Source: Sciscionella sediminilitoris (GTDB lineage: Bacteria; Actinomycetota; Actinomycetes; Mycobacteriales; Pseudonocardiaceae). From it: DNA of 64,000 bases. Below, one piece after another: positions 54,739 to 63,678 of this stretch. The stretch is taken from the NCBI RefSeq assembly GCF_000737195.2, contig NZ_JALM01000016.1:1-64000 (forward strand), given 5' to 3'. The translations under genes and the position numbers were made by a program. Numbering within the stretch: position 1 is the first letter of the stretch; each line of letters starts with the position of its first letter. The notes below the pieces were generated by a model, which saw only the letters and a list, made by a program, of their open reading frames with translations, did not search any database and was not told the origin of the DNA.

Positions 54739-56100
54739 TCACCCCGCACGTTCCGAGTCGCGGGTGCGTTGCATCGAGTCGACCATGTGCCGCTTCATCG
54801 CGGGCACCTTCCCGGTCAGTCGCATCCCGGTCCGCATTCCCGCGGTGAACAATGCCCGGCGCACCGGTTTCCGGTCCAGCTCGTAGTCCTTCATGTTCGC
54901 CAGCGATTCGCGCACCGCCACCGCGCTGTACTCGCGCATCGCGGCTTCGTACGCGCCGACTGCCTCGACCAGGTCTCCGCTGCCGTCCCGGTGGTCCACG
55001 AGCCGGTCGCGCAGCACCTGAGAATCGCGCAGTGCGGTGTTCGCACCCGCGCCCCGGCCCGGGGTCATGGTGTGCGCCGCGTCGCCGAGCACGGTGACCC
55101 GGCTCGGCCGCCACGCCTCGACCGGTTCCGAGGTGCGCACGGTGAGCGCGAAGGACGCGCCCGGCTCGGAATCCCGGACCAGTGCGCGCAGATTCGGGTG
55201 CCAGTCGTGGATGAGCTCGGTGACCACGTACTTCTGCAGCGCCTCCCCGGGCAGCTGGAGCACATCGCGCGGCGCGAGCCGGGCGGGTACCGAGACACCC
55301 CAGGAGAAGTAGTCGGTGGTGTTGTCGAACCGCAGTCCGGGCCAGTCCCTGAGCAGTTCGGCATCGGAGGAGCCGATGCCGTGTTTGAGTTCCCGGTCGC
55401 CCTGCCAGGGGAACTCCATCACGTGCAGGATCCCGAAGGTGCCCCGGCGGTCGGTGATCATCGACATGCCCTGGCGCGAGGTGCCGGGCAGCAGGTGGCT
55501 GTTCTCCGGTGTGATGGCCAGCTTCCCGCCGATCGCGATCAGTCCGGTGTCGCGGTGCTCGGCGTGCGGCAGCAGCTGTTTGCGGACCCGGGAGTTCGCG
55601 CCGTCGGCGCCGACGAGCAGGCCACCGGTGGCGCTGCTGCCGTCCTCGAAGTGCGCGGTGACCGTATCGCCGTCCTCGGTGTAGTGGCTGAACTTCTTGT
55701 CGAAGTGCACGATGTCCTCGAGCCCGGTCAGCAGCACCTGGCGCAGCGTCATCCGGCTCACCGAGTAGTCCCGGACCACCTCATCGGTACCCGGCCCGTT
55801 GAGTTCGTCCATGGAGATCGTCAGCAGTGGCTGCAGCTGCTCGGTCATGTTGGTGTAGTAGCGGTACTCCTTCGCGGTGGTCGCGACGAAGATGTCGAAC
55901 AGCTCCGGGGGCAGGCAGTCGCGCAGTGCGCGCACGCCGTTGGGGGAGATGCCGACCCGGAAGCCCTGCAGGCCCCCGGTGCGGTGCCGGTCGCGTTCGT
56001 AGACCTGGACCGGGACCCCGGCCTGGCGCAGGCCGTGGGCGAGGGCGAGTCCTCCGGTGCCCGCGCCGATGATGAGCACGGGTCTGGTGTTTTCGGACAT
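54739..56100 (-). CDS. FAD-dependent monooxygenase (TetX/PHBH-like)
   Basis: A 453-residue class A flavin monooxygenase: LIIGAGTGGLALAHGLRQAG at the N-terminus, LLVGADGANSRVRKQLLP in the centre and VTVLGDAAHTMTPGRGAGAN for FAD ribityl contact. The C-terminal helix is extended. Likely substrates are aromatic antibiotics or polyketides. It is between PadR and FUSC genes on the same strand. The ATG at 56100 is preferred; the longer frame runs through the PadR gene in another phase. Confidence 0.88.
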   Translation of the reverse strand: MSENTRPVLIIGAGTGGLALAHGLRQAGVPVQVYERDRHRTGGLQGFRVGISPNGVRALRDCLPPELFDIFVATTAKEYRYYTNMTEQLQPLLTISMDELNGPGTDEVVRDYSVSRMTLRQVLLTGLEDIVHFDKKFSHYTEDGDTVTAHFEDGSSATGGLLVGADGANSRVRKQLLPHAEHRDTGLIAIGGKLAITPENSHLLPGTSRQGMSMITDRRGTFGILHVMEFPWQGDRELKHGIGSSDAELLRDWPGLRFDNTTDYFSWGVSVPARLAPRDVLQLPGEALQKYVVTELIHDWHPNLRALVRDSEPGASFALTVRTSEPVEAWRPSRVTVLGDAAHTMTPGRGAGANTALRDSQVLRDRLVDHRDGSGDLVEAVGAYEAAMREYSAVAVRESLANMKDYELDRKPVRRALFTAGMRTGMRLTGKVPAMKRHMVDSMQRTRDSERAG

Positions 56101-56117
56101 GGGTGTACTCCGTTTCC

Positions 56118-56145
56118 AATTCGGTGTTTCGAATTCGGTGTTTCG
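56118..56145. repeat. tandem 14-bp repeat upstream of the monooxygenase gene
   Basis: AATTCGGTGTTTCG is repeated exactly twice (56118-56131 and 56132-56145) immediately upstream of the monooxygenase start, within the 127-bp gap after padR. It could be a recent slippage product or two binding sites for a regulator. Confidence 0.85.
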
Positions 56146-56227
56146 ACCCGGGAACGGCGCACTACCGATTCCGGGAGGGAAAAGAGATATCCCGTCGGCG
56201 AACGGGCGAAAGAGGAAAACCGGCGGG

Positions 56228-56848
56228 TCAGCCCTCCGGTGCCTCCTTTTCGAACGCTTCGGGGAAGGCTTCCTTCGCCCAGTCCTCGAGCTGGGCGAGA
56301 TCCCAGGTGAACGTGCCCGCCCGCAGTTCGGCGAGCAGGGCTTCGATCCATTCGATATCGGTGCGCAGATGCGCGAGCATGTATTCGCTCTCGATGACGA
56401 ACAGGCGGGGCAGGAAATCGGCCTCCGCCATGCCCTTTTCCAGTTCGCCCGCTTCCGCGCGGACCGCGGACAACCGCTTCTCGAGCGCGCCGATCGTCTG
56501 GTCCGTGGTGAGCACGGGCAGATAGGCCAGCCCCGCGGTGAACTCGGGGAAGTCCCGGCGCGGGCTCGCGAGCATGTCGTAGGTCCAGGTGACCGTGAGC
56601 TTGCGGCCCTCATCGGTGATCTCGTACAGGGTCCGTTCCTGACCGGCCGCACTGCGTTCCACCTTGGCCACCCTGACCAGCTTCTCGGCCTGCAGGCGGT
56701 CGATCGTCTTGTACAGCTGCGAACGCTGACCGACGTTCACCACGAGATCCTTGCCCCGCTCCTTGATGTGCTGCTGCATGAGATACGGATGCATCGGCCG
56801 CTCGAAGAGGAGGGCGAGAACGGCGAGGGCGAGACCTGAGCGCTGCAT
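56228..56848 (-). CDS. PadR family transcriptional regulator
   Basis: A 206-residue PadR-like regulator: winged-helix domain over about residues 5-85 (LALAVLALLFERPMHPYLMQQ, then VGQRSQLYKTIDRLQAEKL) and a C-terminal Vir-like helical dimerisation domain. PadR proteins repress detoxification genes until an aromatic ligand binds. The ATG at 56848 lies inside one arm of a perfect inverted repeat and has no ribosome site, so autorepression and a leaderless transcript are likely. Confidence 0.9.
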   Translation of the reverse strand: MQRSGLALAVLALLFERPMHPYLMQQHIKERGKDLVVNVGQRSQLYKTIDRLQAEKLVRVAKVERSAAGQERTLYEITDEGRKLTVTWTYDMLASPRRDFPEFTAGLAYLPVLTTDQTIGALEKRLSAVRAEAGELEKGMAEADFLPRLFVIESEYMLAHLRTDIEWIEALLAELRAGTFTWDLAQLEDWAKEAFPEAFEKEAPEG

Positions 56849-56883
56849 AGTGTCCAAGCTACTAGTGTCTCGGACACTATGCA
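56844..56883. promoter_or_regulatory. PadR operator: long perfect inverted repeat
   Basis: TGCATAGTGTCC (56844-56855) and GGACACTATGCA (56872-56883) are perfect 12-bp inverted repeats separated by 16 bp. A second palindrome, TAGTGTC-TCG-GACACTA (56863-56879), is nested, giving three AGTGTC half-sites. The first arm covers the padR start codon. Both padR and the divergent rarA gene could be affected. Confidence 0.75.
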
Positions 56884-56925
56884 AGCGATGTGGGTCATGT
56901 CGTCCTCTCCGCATAGCATCGGGGT

Positions 56926-58284
56926 GTGAGTGACGATCTGTTCGACGGTGGCCTGTTCGCGGCGCAGGCCGAGGAGGCCGCGGAGGAGAAGCTGGCCGGG
57001 AACGCGCCGCTCGCGGTGCGGATGCGCCCGCGAACCCTCGAGGAGGTACTCGGCCAGGAGCATCTGCTCGGCAAGGGGGCGCCGCTGCGCAGGCTCGTCG
57101 AGGGCGGATCGGCAGCCTCGGTGTTGCTCTACGGTCCGCCGGGGACCGGCAAGACCACGCTCGCCAATCTCGTGTCCACCGCGACCAACCGCCGGTTCGT
57201 GGCGCTGTCCGCGCTCTCGGCCGGGGTGAAGGAAGTGCGTGCGGTGATCGCCGAGGCCAAGAACCGGCTCGGCCGCAGTGGCGAGTCGACGGTGCTGTTC
57301 ATCGACGAGGTGCACCGCTTTTCCAAGACCCAGCAGGACGCGCTGCTCGGCGCGGTGGAGGACCGGGTGGTGCTGCTGGTCGCCGCGACCACGGAGAACC
57401 CGTTCTTCTCGGTGGTCTCACCGCTGCTGTCCCGCTCGCTTGTGCTGCAGCTGCACTCGCTCACCGACGCGGATGTGGCCACCCTGCTCGAGCGTGCGCG
57501 CACCGAGGAACGCGGGCTCGGGGGAGCGCTGCGGATCACCGAGGAAGCACTCGAGCACCTGGTGCGGCTCGCTTCCGGGGATGCGCGCCGGGCACTGACC
57601 GCCTTGGAGGCCGCCGCGGACGCTGCCTCGGCGCTCAATGCCGAGGCGATCGAGCTGTCCACGGTCGAGTCCACCGTGGACAAGGCCGCGCTGCGCTATG
57701 ACCGGGACGGCGACCAGCACTACGACGTGATCAGCGCGTTCATCAAGTCCATCCGCGGCTCGGATGTGGACGCCACCATGCACTACCTGGCGCGGATGAT
57801 CGAGGCAGGGGAGGACCCGCGGTTCATCGCGCGCCGGCTGGTGGTGCACGCCTCCGAGGACATCGGCATGGCGGACCCGACGGCGCTGCAGTCCGCGGTG
57901 GCCGCGGCGCACGCGGTCGCGTTCATCGGTATGCCGGAGGGGCGACTCGCGCTCGCCGAGGCCGCCATCCATCTGGCCACCGCGCCGAAGTCGAACGCCA
58001 CCATCACCGCGATCGACGCGGCGCTCGCCGATGTGCGCGCGGGAAAGGCCGGGATGGTGCCCGCGCATCTGCGGGACGGGCACTATTCGGGCGCGGGCAG
58101 CCTCGGACACGGTCAGGGCTACCGATACCCGCACGACACGCCGGACGGTGTGCTTGCCCAGCAGTATCCCCCTGATGAGCTGGTCGGCGTGGATTATTAC
58201 CATCCGACTACACATGGGGTGGAACGTGGACTCGCCGAACGGGTGCCGAAACTGCGCAGGGTCGTGCGCGACCAGGCACGCTAG
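56926..58284 (+). CDS. rarA: replication-associated recombination protein A
   Basis: A 452-residue AAA+ clamp-loader-like ATPase (RarA/MgsA). Walker [10 protein letters not shown] is at about residues 70-78, Walker B is [14 protein letters not shown] and the C-terminal tetramerisation domain ends with [12 protein letters not shown]. It acts at stalled replication forks. GTG start, 77 bp from the divergent padR start. Confidence 0.96.
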   Translation: MSDDLFDGGLFAAQAEEAAEEKLAGNAPLAVRMRPRTLEEVLGQEHLLGKGAPLRRLVEGGSAASVLLYGPPGTGKTTLANLVSTATNRRFVALSALSAGVKEVRAVIAEAKNRLGRSGESTVLFIDEVHRFSKTQQDALLGAVEDRVVLLVAATTENPFFSVVSPLLSRSLVLQLHSLTDADVATLLERARTEERGLGGALRITEEALEHLVRLASGDARRALTALEAAADAASALNAEAIELSTVESTVDKAALRYDRDGDQHYDVISAFIKSIRGSDVDATMHYLARMIEAGEDPRFIARRLVVHASEDIGMADPTALQSAVAAAHAVAFIGMPEGRLALAEAAIHLATAPKSNATITAIDAALADVRAGKAGMVPAHLRDGHYSGAGSLGHGQGYRYPHDTPDGVLAQQYPPDELVGVDYYHPTTHGVERGLAERVPKLRRVVRDQAR

Positions 58285-58367
58285 ACTGTCCGGCCGGCAG
58301 GGCACGGGATGTGCGGACGTCGGGGTTCGCCACCACCGACGGGACGCACGGCGAGGGAAACAGACTG

Positions 58368-59873
58368 ATGGTCGAGACGCTGACCAGCGATGACTCGCGG
58401 ACACAGGTCCGAAGAAGACCGGGAATCCGGCACGCCTGGTGGTTGCCGGTGGCGGTCGCGGTGCTGTCCGCGCTGGTGTTCGCCGTCGCCGAACCGACCC
58501 TGATCGACGACACCTACATCACCCTGTCCTATGCCAGGAACATCGCCTTTCACGGGCACTGGGGGCTGATCCAGGACAGCGTCGCCAATTCGGCGACCTC
58601 CCCGCTGAACGTGTTGCTGCTCGCCGCCCTGACCTTCGTTTTCCGGAACGCCGTGGTCGCGGCGGGGGCGCTGTTCGTGATCACCCAGGTCACCCTCGCC
58701 CTGGCGCTGCGTGCGGCCGGAAGGCACGCCGGGCTGCCCGAGCGGTTCGCCCCGCTGGCCATTCTGCTGCTCACGGTGAACCCGCTGATGCTGTCCTCAC
58801 TCGGCATGGAGGTCTCGCTCGGCGCCGCGGTGCTCGCCTGGGCGCTGGTGTTCGTGCTGCGGCACAAACCGCTCGCACTCGGTGCCACACTCGGCCTGCT
58901 CTCGCTGATCCGGCTGGACCTGCTGGTGCTCGGCGCGGTGCTCGTGCTGGTGCGTCCCCGGTTCTGGCGGGGACTCGGCCGCACCGTGCTGGCCACGATC
59001 GTGGTGGCGCTGCCGTGGTATCTGCTCAGCTGGTTCCTGCTCGGCTCGGCCGTCCCGGACACGCTGATCATCAAGACCATGCAGGGCACCTGGGGCAAAT
59101 GGGGTTTCGGCAACGGACCGCTGCTGTACCTGCAGGCCTTCCCGAAGGCCACGGTGCTCTCCTTCCTTCCGGTGGCGCTCGGGGTGCTCGCCGGCCTGAT
59201 CTGGCTCGCCCTCGCGGTACGGCGCGGACCCACGTGGAGCGGGTTGCGCCCGTTCGCGGTGCTGCTGCTGGCCGGGGCCGTGCACTACGTGGCGTACTCG
59301 ATGCTGATCGTGCCGCCGTATCACTGGTACTACGGGCCGAGCATGTCCGCGGGCATCATCTTCCTGGCCGCGGCGCTGTGCGCGGTGCGCGGTCCCCTCG
59401 GCTGGATCGGCACCGGGATCGGCGGACTGCTGGTGGCGGCGAGCGTGGTCTGGTACACCGCGCACGGTCTGCCCCGCACTTACGCGCCGATCATGACCAA
59501 CTGGACCTCGACCGCGGAGTACCGCAAGATCGGGCGGGAACTGCACTCGATCGTCGGCGACCGGCCGGTGCGCAGTGGCGGGGAGATCGGCGTGCTCGCC
59601 TACTCCTGTGACTGCGCGGTCGTCGACGAGTTCGCCGACCGCGGCATCATGCTCGGCGAGATCGACAAGGCGCGCAGCAAGTCGAGTGGTCTCGGCAAGA
59701 CGTTGCAGGACATCAACTTCACCTTCCTCGACCGGAGCGTGCGCCCGCTCCGCCCCGAGTACGCACTCGGGGCGACCCTGTCCGCGCATGCCCCGGCCGG
59801 GGCGATCAAATCCTGGCCCATCGGATCGCCGTGGGCCAAGTACAAGGTGCTGTACCTGCTGCGCCAGCACTGA
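58368..59873 (+). CDS. multi-pass membrane protein, possible GT-C-type glycosyltransferase
   Basis: A roughly 501-residue protein with about ten hydrophobic helices and a C-terminal soluble domain of about 120 residues. After the first helix comes DDTYITLSYARNIAFHG, resembling the acidic loop motif of GT-C enzymes that use polyprenyl-phosphate sugars, as in actinobacterial arabinofuranosyltransferases. This is a fold-level suggestion. ATG at 58368 follows GAGGG. The stop codon is inside a tandem-repeat array. Confidence 0.7.
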   Translation: MVETLTSDDSRTQVRRRPGIRHAWWLPVAVAVLSALVFAVAEPTLIDDTYITLSYARNIAFHGHWGLIQDSVANSATSPLNVLLLAALTFVFRNAVVAAGALFVITQVTLALALRAAGRHAGLPERFAPLAILLLTVNPLMLSSLGMEVSLGAAVLAWALVFVLRHKPLALGATLGLLSLIRLDLLVLGAVLVLVRPRFWRGLGRTVLATIVVALPWYLLSWFLLGSAVPDTLIIKTMQGTWGKWGFGNGPLLYLQAFPKATVLSFLPVALGVLAGLIWLALAVRRGPTWSGLRPFAVLLLAGAVHYVAYSMLIVPPYHWYYGPSMSAGIIFLAAALCAVRGPLGWIGTGIGGLLVAASVVWYTAHGLPRTYAPIMTNWTSTAEYRKIGRELHSIVGDRPVRSGGEIGVLAYSCDCAVVDEFADRGIMLGEIDKARSKSSGLGKTLQDINFTFLDRSVRPLRPEYALGATLSAHAPAGAIKSWPIGSPWAKYKVLYLLRQH

Positions 59874-59916
59874 ACTCCAGCACTGAACTCCAGCACTGAA
59901 CTCCGGCACTGATCTC
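59865..59916. repeat. four tandem 13-bp repeats spanning a stop codon
   Basis: The unit CAGCACTGAACTC occurs three times exactly (59865-59877, 59878-59890, 59891-59903) and once with two changes (59904-59916). The TGA of the membrane-protein gene is in the first copy and the remaining copies carry the same TGA in shifted phases. The array fills most of the 61-bp gap before the convergent amidohydrolase gene. Confidence 0.95.
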
Positions 59917-59934
59917 CGGTACCGGCGGCGGGCT

Positions 59935-61143
59935 CTAGGCGAGTGGCCGCACCGGCTCTCCGCGCTGGAACACCGCGCGCACCCGGGAGCGGTAGCCGGT
60001 GAAATCGAACGGGTCCCCTTCGAGCAGCACCAGATCGGCGCGGAAACCGGGTGCGATGGTGCCGACCTCGTCCGCGCGGCCGAGCAGTTCCGCCGCCCGC
60101 ACGGTGGAGGCGCGCAGCACCGCGTCCGGTGCCATCGAGACACCGTGCAGCAGCTCCAGCTCGCGCAGGTTGTCCCCGTGCGGGAACACGCCGCTGTCGG
60201 TGCCCATGGCGATCGGTACCCCGGCCGCCACGGCACGGCGCATCGAGTCCCGGTGGATCTCGAGGACCTCGTACGCCTTGTCGACCACCGAGTCCGGCAT
60301 GGCCGCGCCTGCCTCGATTTGCTCGATCAGAGCGGTGGGCGCGAGCAGCGTGGGCACCAGCCAGGCCTGCTTGTCCAGCAGCAGTTCGATGGCCTCGTCA
60401 TCGAGATAGATACCGTGCTCGATGCTGCGCACCCCGGCACGCAGGGCGTTCTTGATGCCCTCGGTGCCCTGTGCGTGCGCCATCACCCGGAGCCCGGCGC
60501 GGGCCGCCTCGGCCACGCATACCGCGAGCTCCTCGGCGTCGAAGTGTGCGTGCCCCGGATCGTCGCCGGGGGAGAGCACCCCGCCCGTGGTGCAGATCTT
60601 GATGACATCGGCACCCGCGCGCACCAGCTCGCGCACCCGGACCCGCATCTGGTCCGGGCCGTCCACGACCATGGCCGGACGGCCCGGATGCTCCTGCATC
60701 AGCGGCAGGCAGGCCCCGTTCGGCAGCAGGCCGTCGGTGTGCCCGCCGGTCTGCCCGAGCACGGTGACCGCCGTGGCCAGTTCGGGTCCCTCGATCAGCC
60801 CGTCGGCGAGCGCGGTCTTCATCCCGAGATCGGCCCCGCCCGCGTCGCGTGCCGAGGTGATGCCGCAGTCGAGCAGCGCACGCAGGTTCCGCGCGGCCGC
60901 GTAGAACTGGTACGAGAACGGTTCCTGCATCATCCGCAGCCGGTCCGCGCCGGAGAACACGACGTGCACATGGCAGTCGATGAGTCCGGGGAGCACGGTC
61001 AGCCCGGTGACGTCGAGTTCGGCGTCACCGTCGAGTCCGGTGCCAACCTCCAGGATCCGGTCGCCCTCGATCACGAGCTCGGCCTCGCGGACCGTCGTGC
61101 CGTCGAATACCTTGCCGCCGCGCAGGATCGTTCGCTTCGTCAT
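59935..61143 (-). CDS. metal-dependent amidohydrolase (prolidase/imidazolonepropionase-like)
   Basis: A 402-residue amidohydrolase-superfamily enzyme: HxH in PGLIDCHVHVVFSG (about residues 54-67), a lysine in ADVIKICTTGG that may bridge the metals, histidines in VMAHAQGTEGI and SIEHGIYL, and the aspartate in AMGTDSGVFPHG. Members hydrolyse dipeptides with C-terminal proline/arginine or other cyclic/aryl amides; substrate is not predictable. It is 23 bp behind the helicase gene on the same strand. Confidence 0.88.
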   Translation of the reverse strand: MTKRTILRGGKVFDGTTVREAELVIEGDRILEVGTGLDGDAELDVTGLTVLPGLIDCHVHVVFSGADRLRMMQEPFSYQFYAAARNLRALLDCGITSARDAGGADLGMKTALADGLIEGPELATAVTVLGQTGGHTDGLLPNGACLPLMQEHPGRPAMVVDGPDQMRVRVRELVRAGADVIKICTTGGVLSPGDDPGHAHFDAEELAVCVAEAARAGLRVMAHAQGTEGIKNALRAGVRSIEHGIYLDDEAIELLLDKQAWLVPTLLAPTALIEQIEAGAAMPDSVVDKAYEVLEIHRDSMRRAVAAGVPIAMGTDSGVFPHGDNLRELELLHGVSMAPDAVLRASTVRAAELLGRADEVGTIAPGFRADLVLLEGDPFDFTGYRSRVRAVFQRGEPVRPLA

Positions 61144-61166
61144 GCTATTGATCTTGGCACGGCCGG

Positions 61167-63668
61167 CTAGGAGAGCTCCCCGGCTTCGAGGATGCGCAGC
61201 ACCGGGACTCCGGCTTCGTCCGAGGCGGCCAGGTCGATCTCGGCGAGGATGCCCCAGTCGTGATCGCCCTCGGGGTCGTCGAAGATCTGGCGCACCACCC
61301 AGCGCTGCGACTCGATGGTGATCATCAGCAGCGCGGGCCCGCGCGCGTCCGGACCGGTGCCCAGTTCGGCGTGCTCGGCGAAGTAGTCCTCGACCGCCTC
61401 CGCCCAGTCCTGCGCGCTGAGGTCGGTGAGTTCGGCTAGGGTCTCGTAGTCCCGGCGCGCGCAGCATTCGACCAGCCGGAACAGCTGGTTGCGCACCAGC
61501 ACCCGGAAGGCTCGCTCGTTGCGGGTGACCGGTGGCGCCTCGGGTTCGGGTGCGGGACCGGCGGTCGGCTCCGGTGCCTCGGGATCGCGCAGCCGTTCCC
61601 ATTCCTCCAGCAGGCTGCCGTCCACCTGGCGCACGAGCTCGCCGAGCCAGACCGTGATGTCCTCGAGCTCTTCGGTGCGGGCCCGATCCGGGACGGTGCG
61701 CCGCAACGCCGCGTACACATCCGCGAGATAGCGCAGCACCAGTCCTTCGGAACGGGCCAGCTGGTAGAAGCCGATGTACTCGACGAAGTTCATCGCCCGC
61801 TCATGCAGATCGCGCACCACGGACTTGGGGGACAGGGCGGCGTCGGCGACCCAGGGATGCGCCCGGCGATAGGTCTCGAAGGCGGGGTCCAGCAGCTCGG
61901 TCAGCGGCTGCGGATAGCTGACGTCCTCGAGCAGCTCCATGCGCTCGGTGTACTCGATCCCCTCGGCCTTCATGCTCGCCACGGCCTCGCCCTTGGCCTT
62001 GTTCGCCTGGGCGCGCAGCACCGGCCACGGATCCTCGACGGTGGCTTCCACGATGGAGAGCACGTCGAGTGCGTAGTCGGGCGCCTGGTCGTCGAGCAGT
62101 TCGATGGCGGCGAGTGCGAACGGGGCCAGCGGCTGGTTCAGGGTGAAGTCCCACTGCAGGTCTTCGGTCAACCGCACGGTACGGCCCGCTTCGTCCGGGG
62201 TGTCCAGCCGTTCGACGATCCCGGCGGCGAGCAGGGAGCGGTAGATGGAGATGGCCCGAAGGATCAGCTTGCGCTGGGTGGCGCGGTCACAGTGGTTGTC
62301 GGTGAGCAGCTTGCGCATGGCCGCGAAGGCGTCCCCCGGTCGCGCGACCACGTTGAGCAGCATGGCGTGGTTGACGGTGAAGCTGGAGGTCAACGGTTCG
62401 GGTTCGGCTTCGATCAGCTTCGTGAAGGTGGGTTCGCCCCAGCCGATCTGGCCGGGCGGCGGCTTCTTCTTCACCACCTTGCGGCGCTTCTTCGGATCAT
62501 CGCCCGCTTTGGCGAGCGCCTTCTCGTTCTCGATCACGTGCTCGGGAGCCTGGGCGATGACGTTGCCCGCGTCGTCGTAGCCCGCCCGTCCCGCGCGCCC
62601 GGCGATCTGGTGGAACTCGCGGGCGGTGAGCAGCCGGGACCGGGTGCCGTCGTATTTGGACATCGCGGTGAACACCACGGTGCGGATCGGCACGTTGATG
62701 CCGACGCCGAGGGTGTCGGTGCCGCAGATGATCTTCAGCAGCCCGGCCTGGGCCAGCCGTTCCACGAGGCGCCGGTATTTGGGGAGCATGCCCGCGTGGT
62801 GCACTCCGATGCCGTGCCGGATCATCCGGGACAGTGTCCTGCCGAAGCCCGAGGAGAACCGGAACCCGCCCAGTTCGGCGATGATCTGGTCGCGTTCGGC
62901 CCGGGTGGCCACGTTGACACTGGTCAGTGCGGACGCCTGGGTGATCGCCGCCGCCTGGCTGAAGTGCACGAGATACGCGGGCGCCTGCTTGGTCTCCACG
63001 ATCTCGTCGATGGTCTCCGGCATCGGGGTGAGCACATAGCGGTAGAACAGCGGGACCGGCCGCTGCGCGCTGGTGACCACGCTCGTGGCGCGGCCGGTGC
63101 GCCTGGTCAGGTCCGTCTCGAAGAAGCTCACATCGCCGAGAGTCGCGGACATCAGCAGGAACTGCGCGTGCGGAAGTTCGAGCAGTGGAACCTGCCAGGC
63201 CCAGCCGCGGTCCGGATCGGAGTAGAAGTGGAACTCGTCCATCACCACGAGCCCGATATCGGCTTCGGCGCCCTCGCGCAGCGCGAGGTTCGCGACGATC
63301 TCGGCGGTGGCGCAGATGATCGGGGCGTCGGCGTTCACGCTGGAGTCGCCGGTCATCATGCCCACGTTGTCCGCGCCGAACACCTCGATAAGGGCGAAGA
63401 ACTTCTCCGAGACCAGCGCCTTGATGGGTGCGGTGTAGAAGGTGGTGCGGTCGGTGGCGATCGCCATGAAGTGCGCCCCGGTGGCCACCAGGCTCTTCCC
63501 GGTCCCGGTCGGCGTGGACAGGATCACGTTCGACCCCATCGCCAGCTCCATCAGCGCCTCGAGCTGCGCCGGGTACGGGTCGATACCGGTCTCCCCGACC
63601 CAGGTGGTGAAGGTGTCGAAGAGGCTGTCCGGATCGGTCGATGCGGGGATGCGGTCGGTGAGGGTCAA
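61167..63668 (-). CDS. superfamily 2 DEAD/DEAH-box helicase with DUF3516
   Basis: An 833-residue SF2 helicase. Motif I TPTGTGKS is at residues 52-59, motif II is DEFH (about 144-147), then motif III MSATLGDVSFFE and motif VI QIAGRAGRAGYD. The C-terminal half (about residues 450-833) is the actinobacterial DUF3516 extension. It resembles Ski2/HelY-type RNA helicases, but nucleic-acid preference is unproven. It starts with ATG at 63668, 10 bp after the upstream partial gene. Confidence 0.92.
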   Translation of the reverse strand: MTLTDRIPASTDPDSLFDTFTTWVGETGIDPYPAQLEALMELAMGSNVILSTPTGTGKSLVATGAHFMAIATDRTTFYTAPIKALVSEKFFALIEVFGADNVGMMTGDSSVNADAPIICATAEIVANLALREGAEADIGLVVMDEFHFYSDPDRGWAWQVPLLELPHAQFLLMSATLGDVSFFETDLTRRTGRATSVVTSAQRPVPLFYRYVLTPMPETIDEIVETKQAPAYLVHFSQAAAITQASALTSVNVATRAERDQIIAELGGFRFSSGFGRTLSRMIRHGIGVHHAGMLPKYRRLVERLAQAGLLKIICGTDTLGVGINVPIRTVVFTAMSKYDGTRSRLLTAREFHQIAGRAGRAGYDDAGNVIAQAPEHVIENEKALAKAGDDPKKRRKVVKKKPPPGQIGWGEPTFTKLIEAEPEPLTSSFTVNHAMLLNVVARPGDAFAAMRKLLTDNHCDRATQRKLILRAISIYRSLLAAGIVERLDTPDEAGRTVRLTEDLQWDFTLNQPLAPFALAAIELLDDQAPDYALDVLSIVEATVEDPWPVLRAQANKAKGEAVASMKAEGIEYTERMELLEDVSYPQPLTELLDPAFETYRRAHPWVADAALSPKSVVRDLHERAMNFVEYIGFYQLARSEGLVLRYLADVYAALRRTVPDRARTEELEDITVWLGELVRQVDGSLLEEWERLRDPEAPEPTAGPAPEPEAPPVTRNERAFRVLVRNQLFRLVECCARRDYETLAELTDLSAQDWAEAVEDYFAEHAELGTGPDARGPALLMITIESQRWVVRQIFDDPEGDHDWGILAEIDLAASDEAGVPVLRILEAGELS

Positions 63669-63678
63669 TCCGGGGGCC

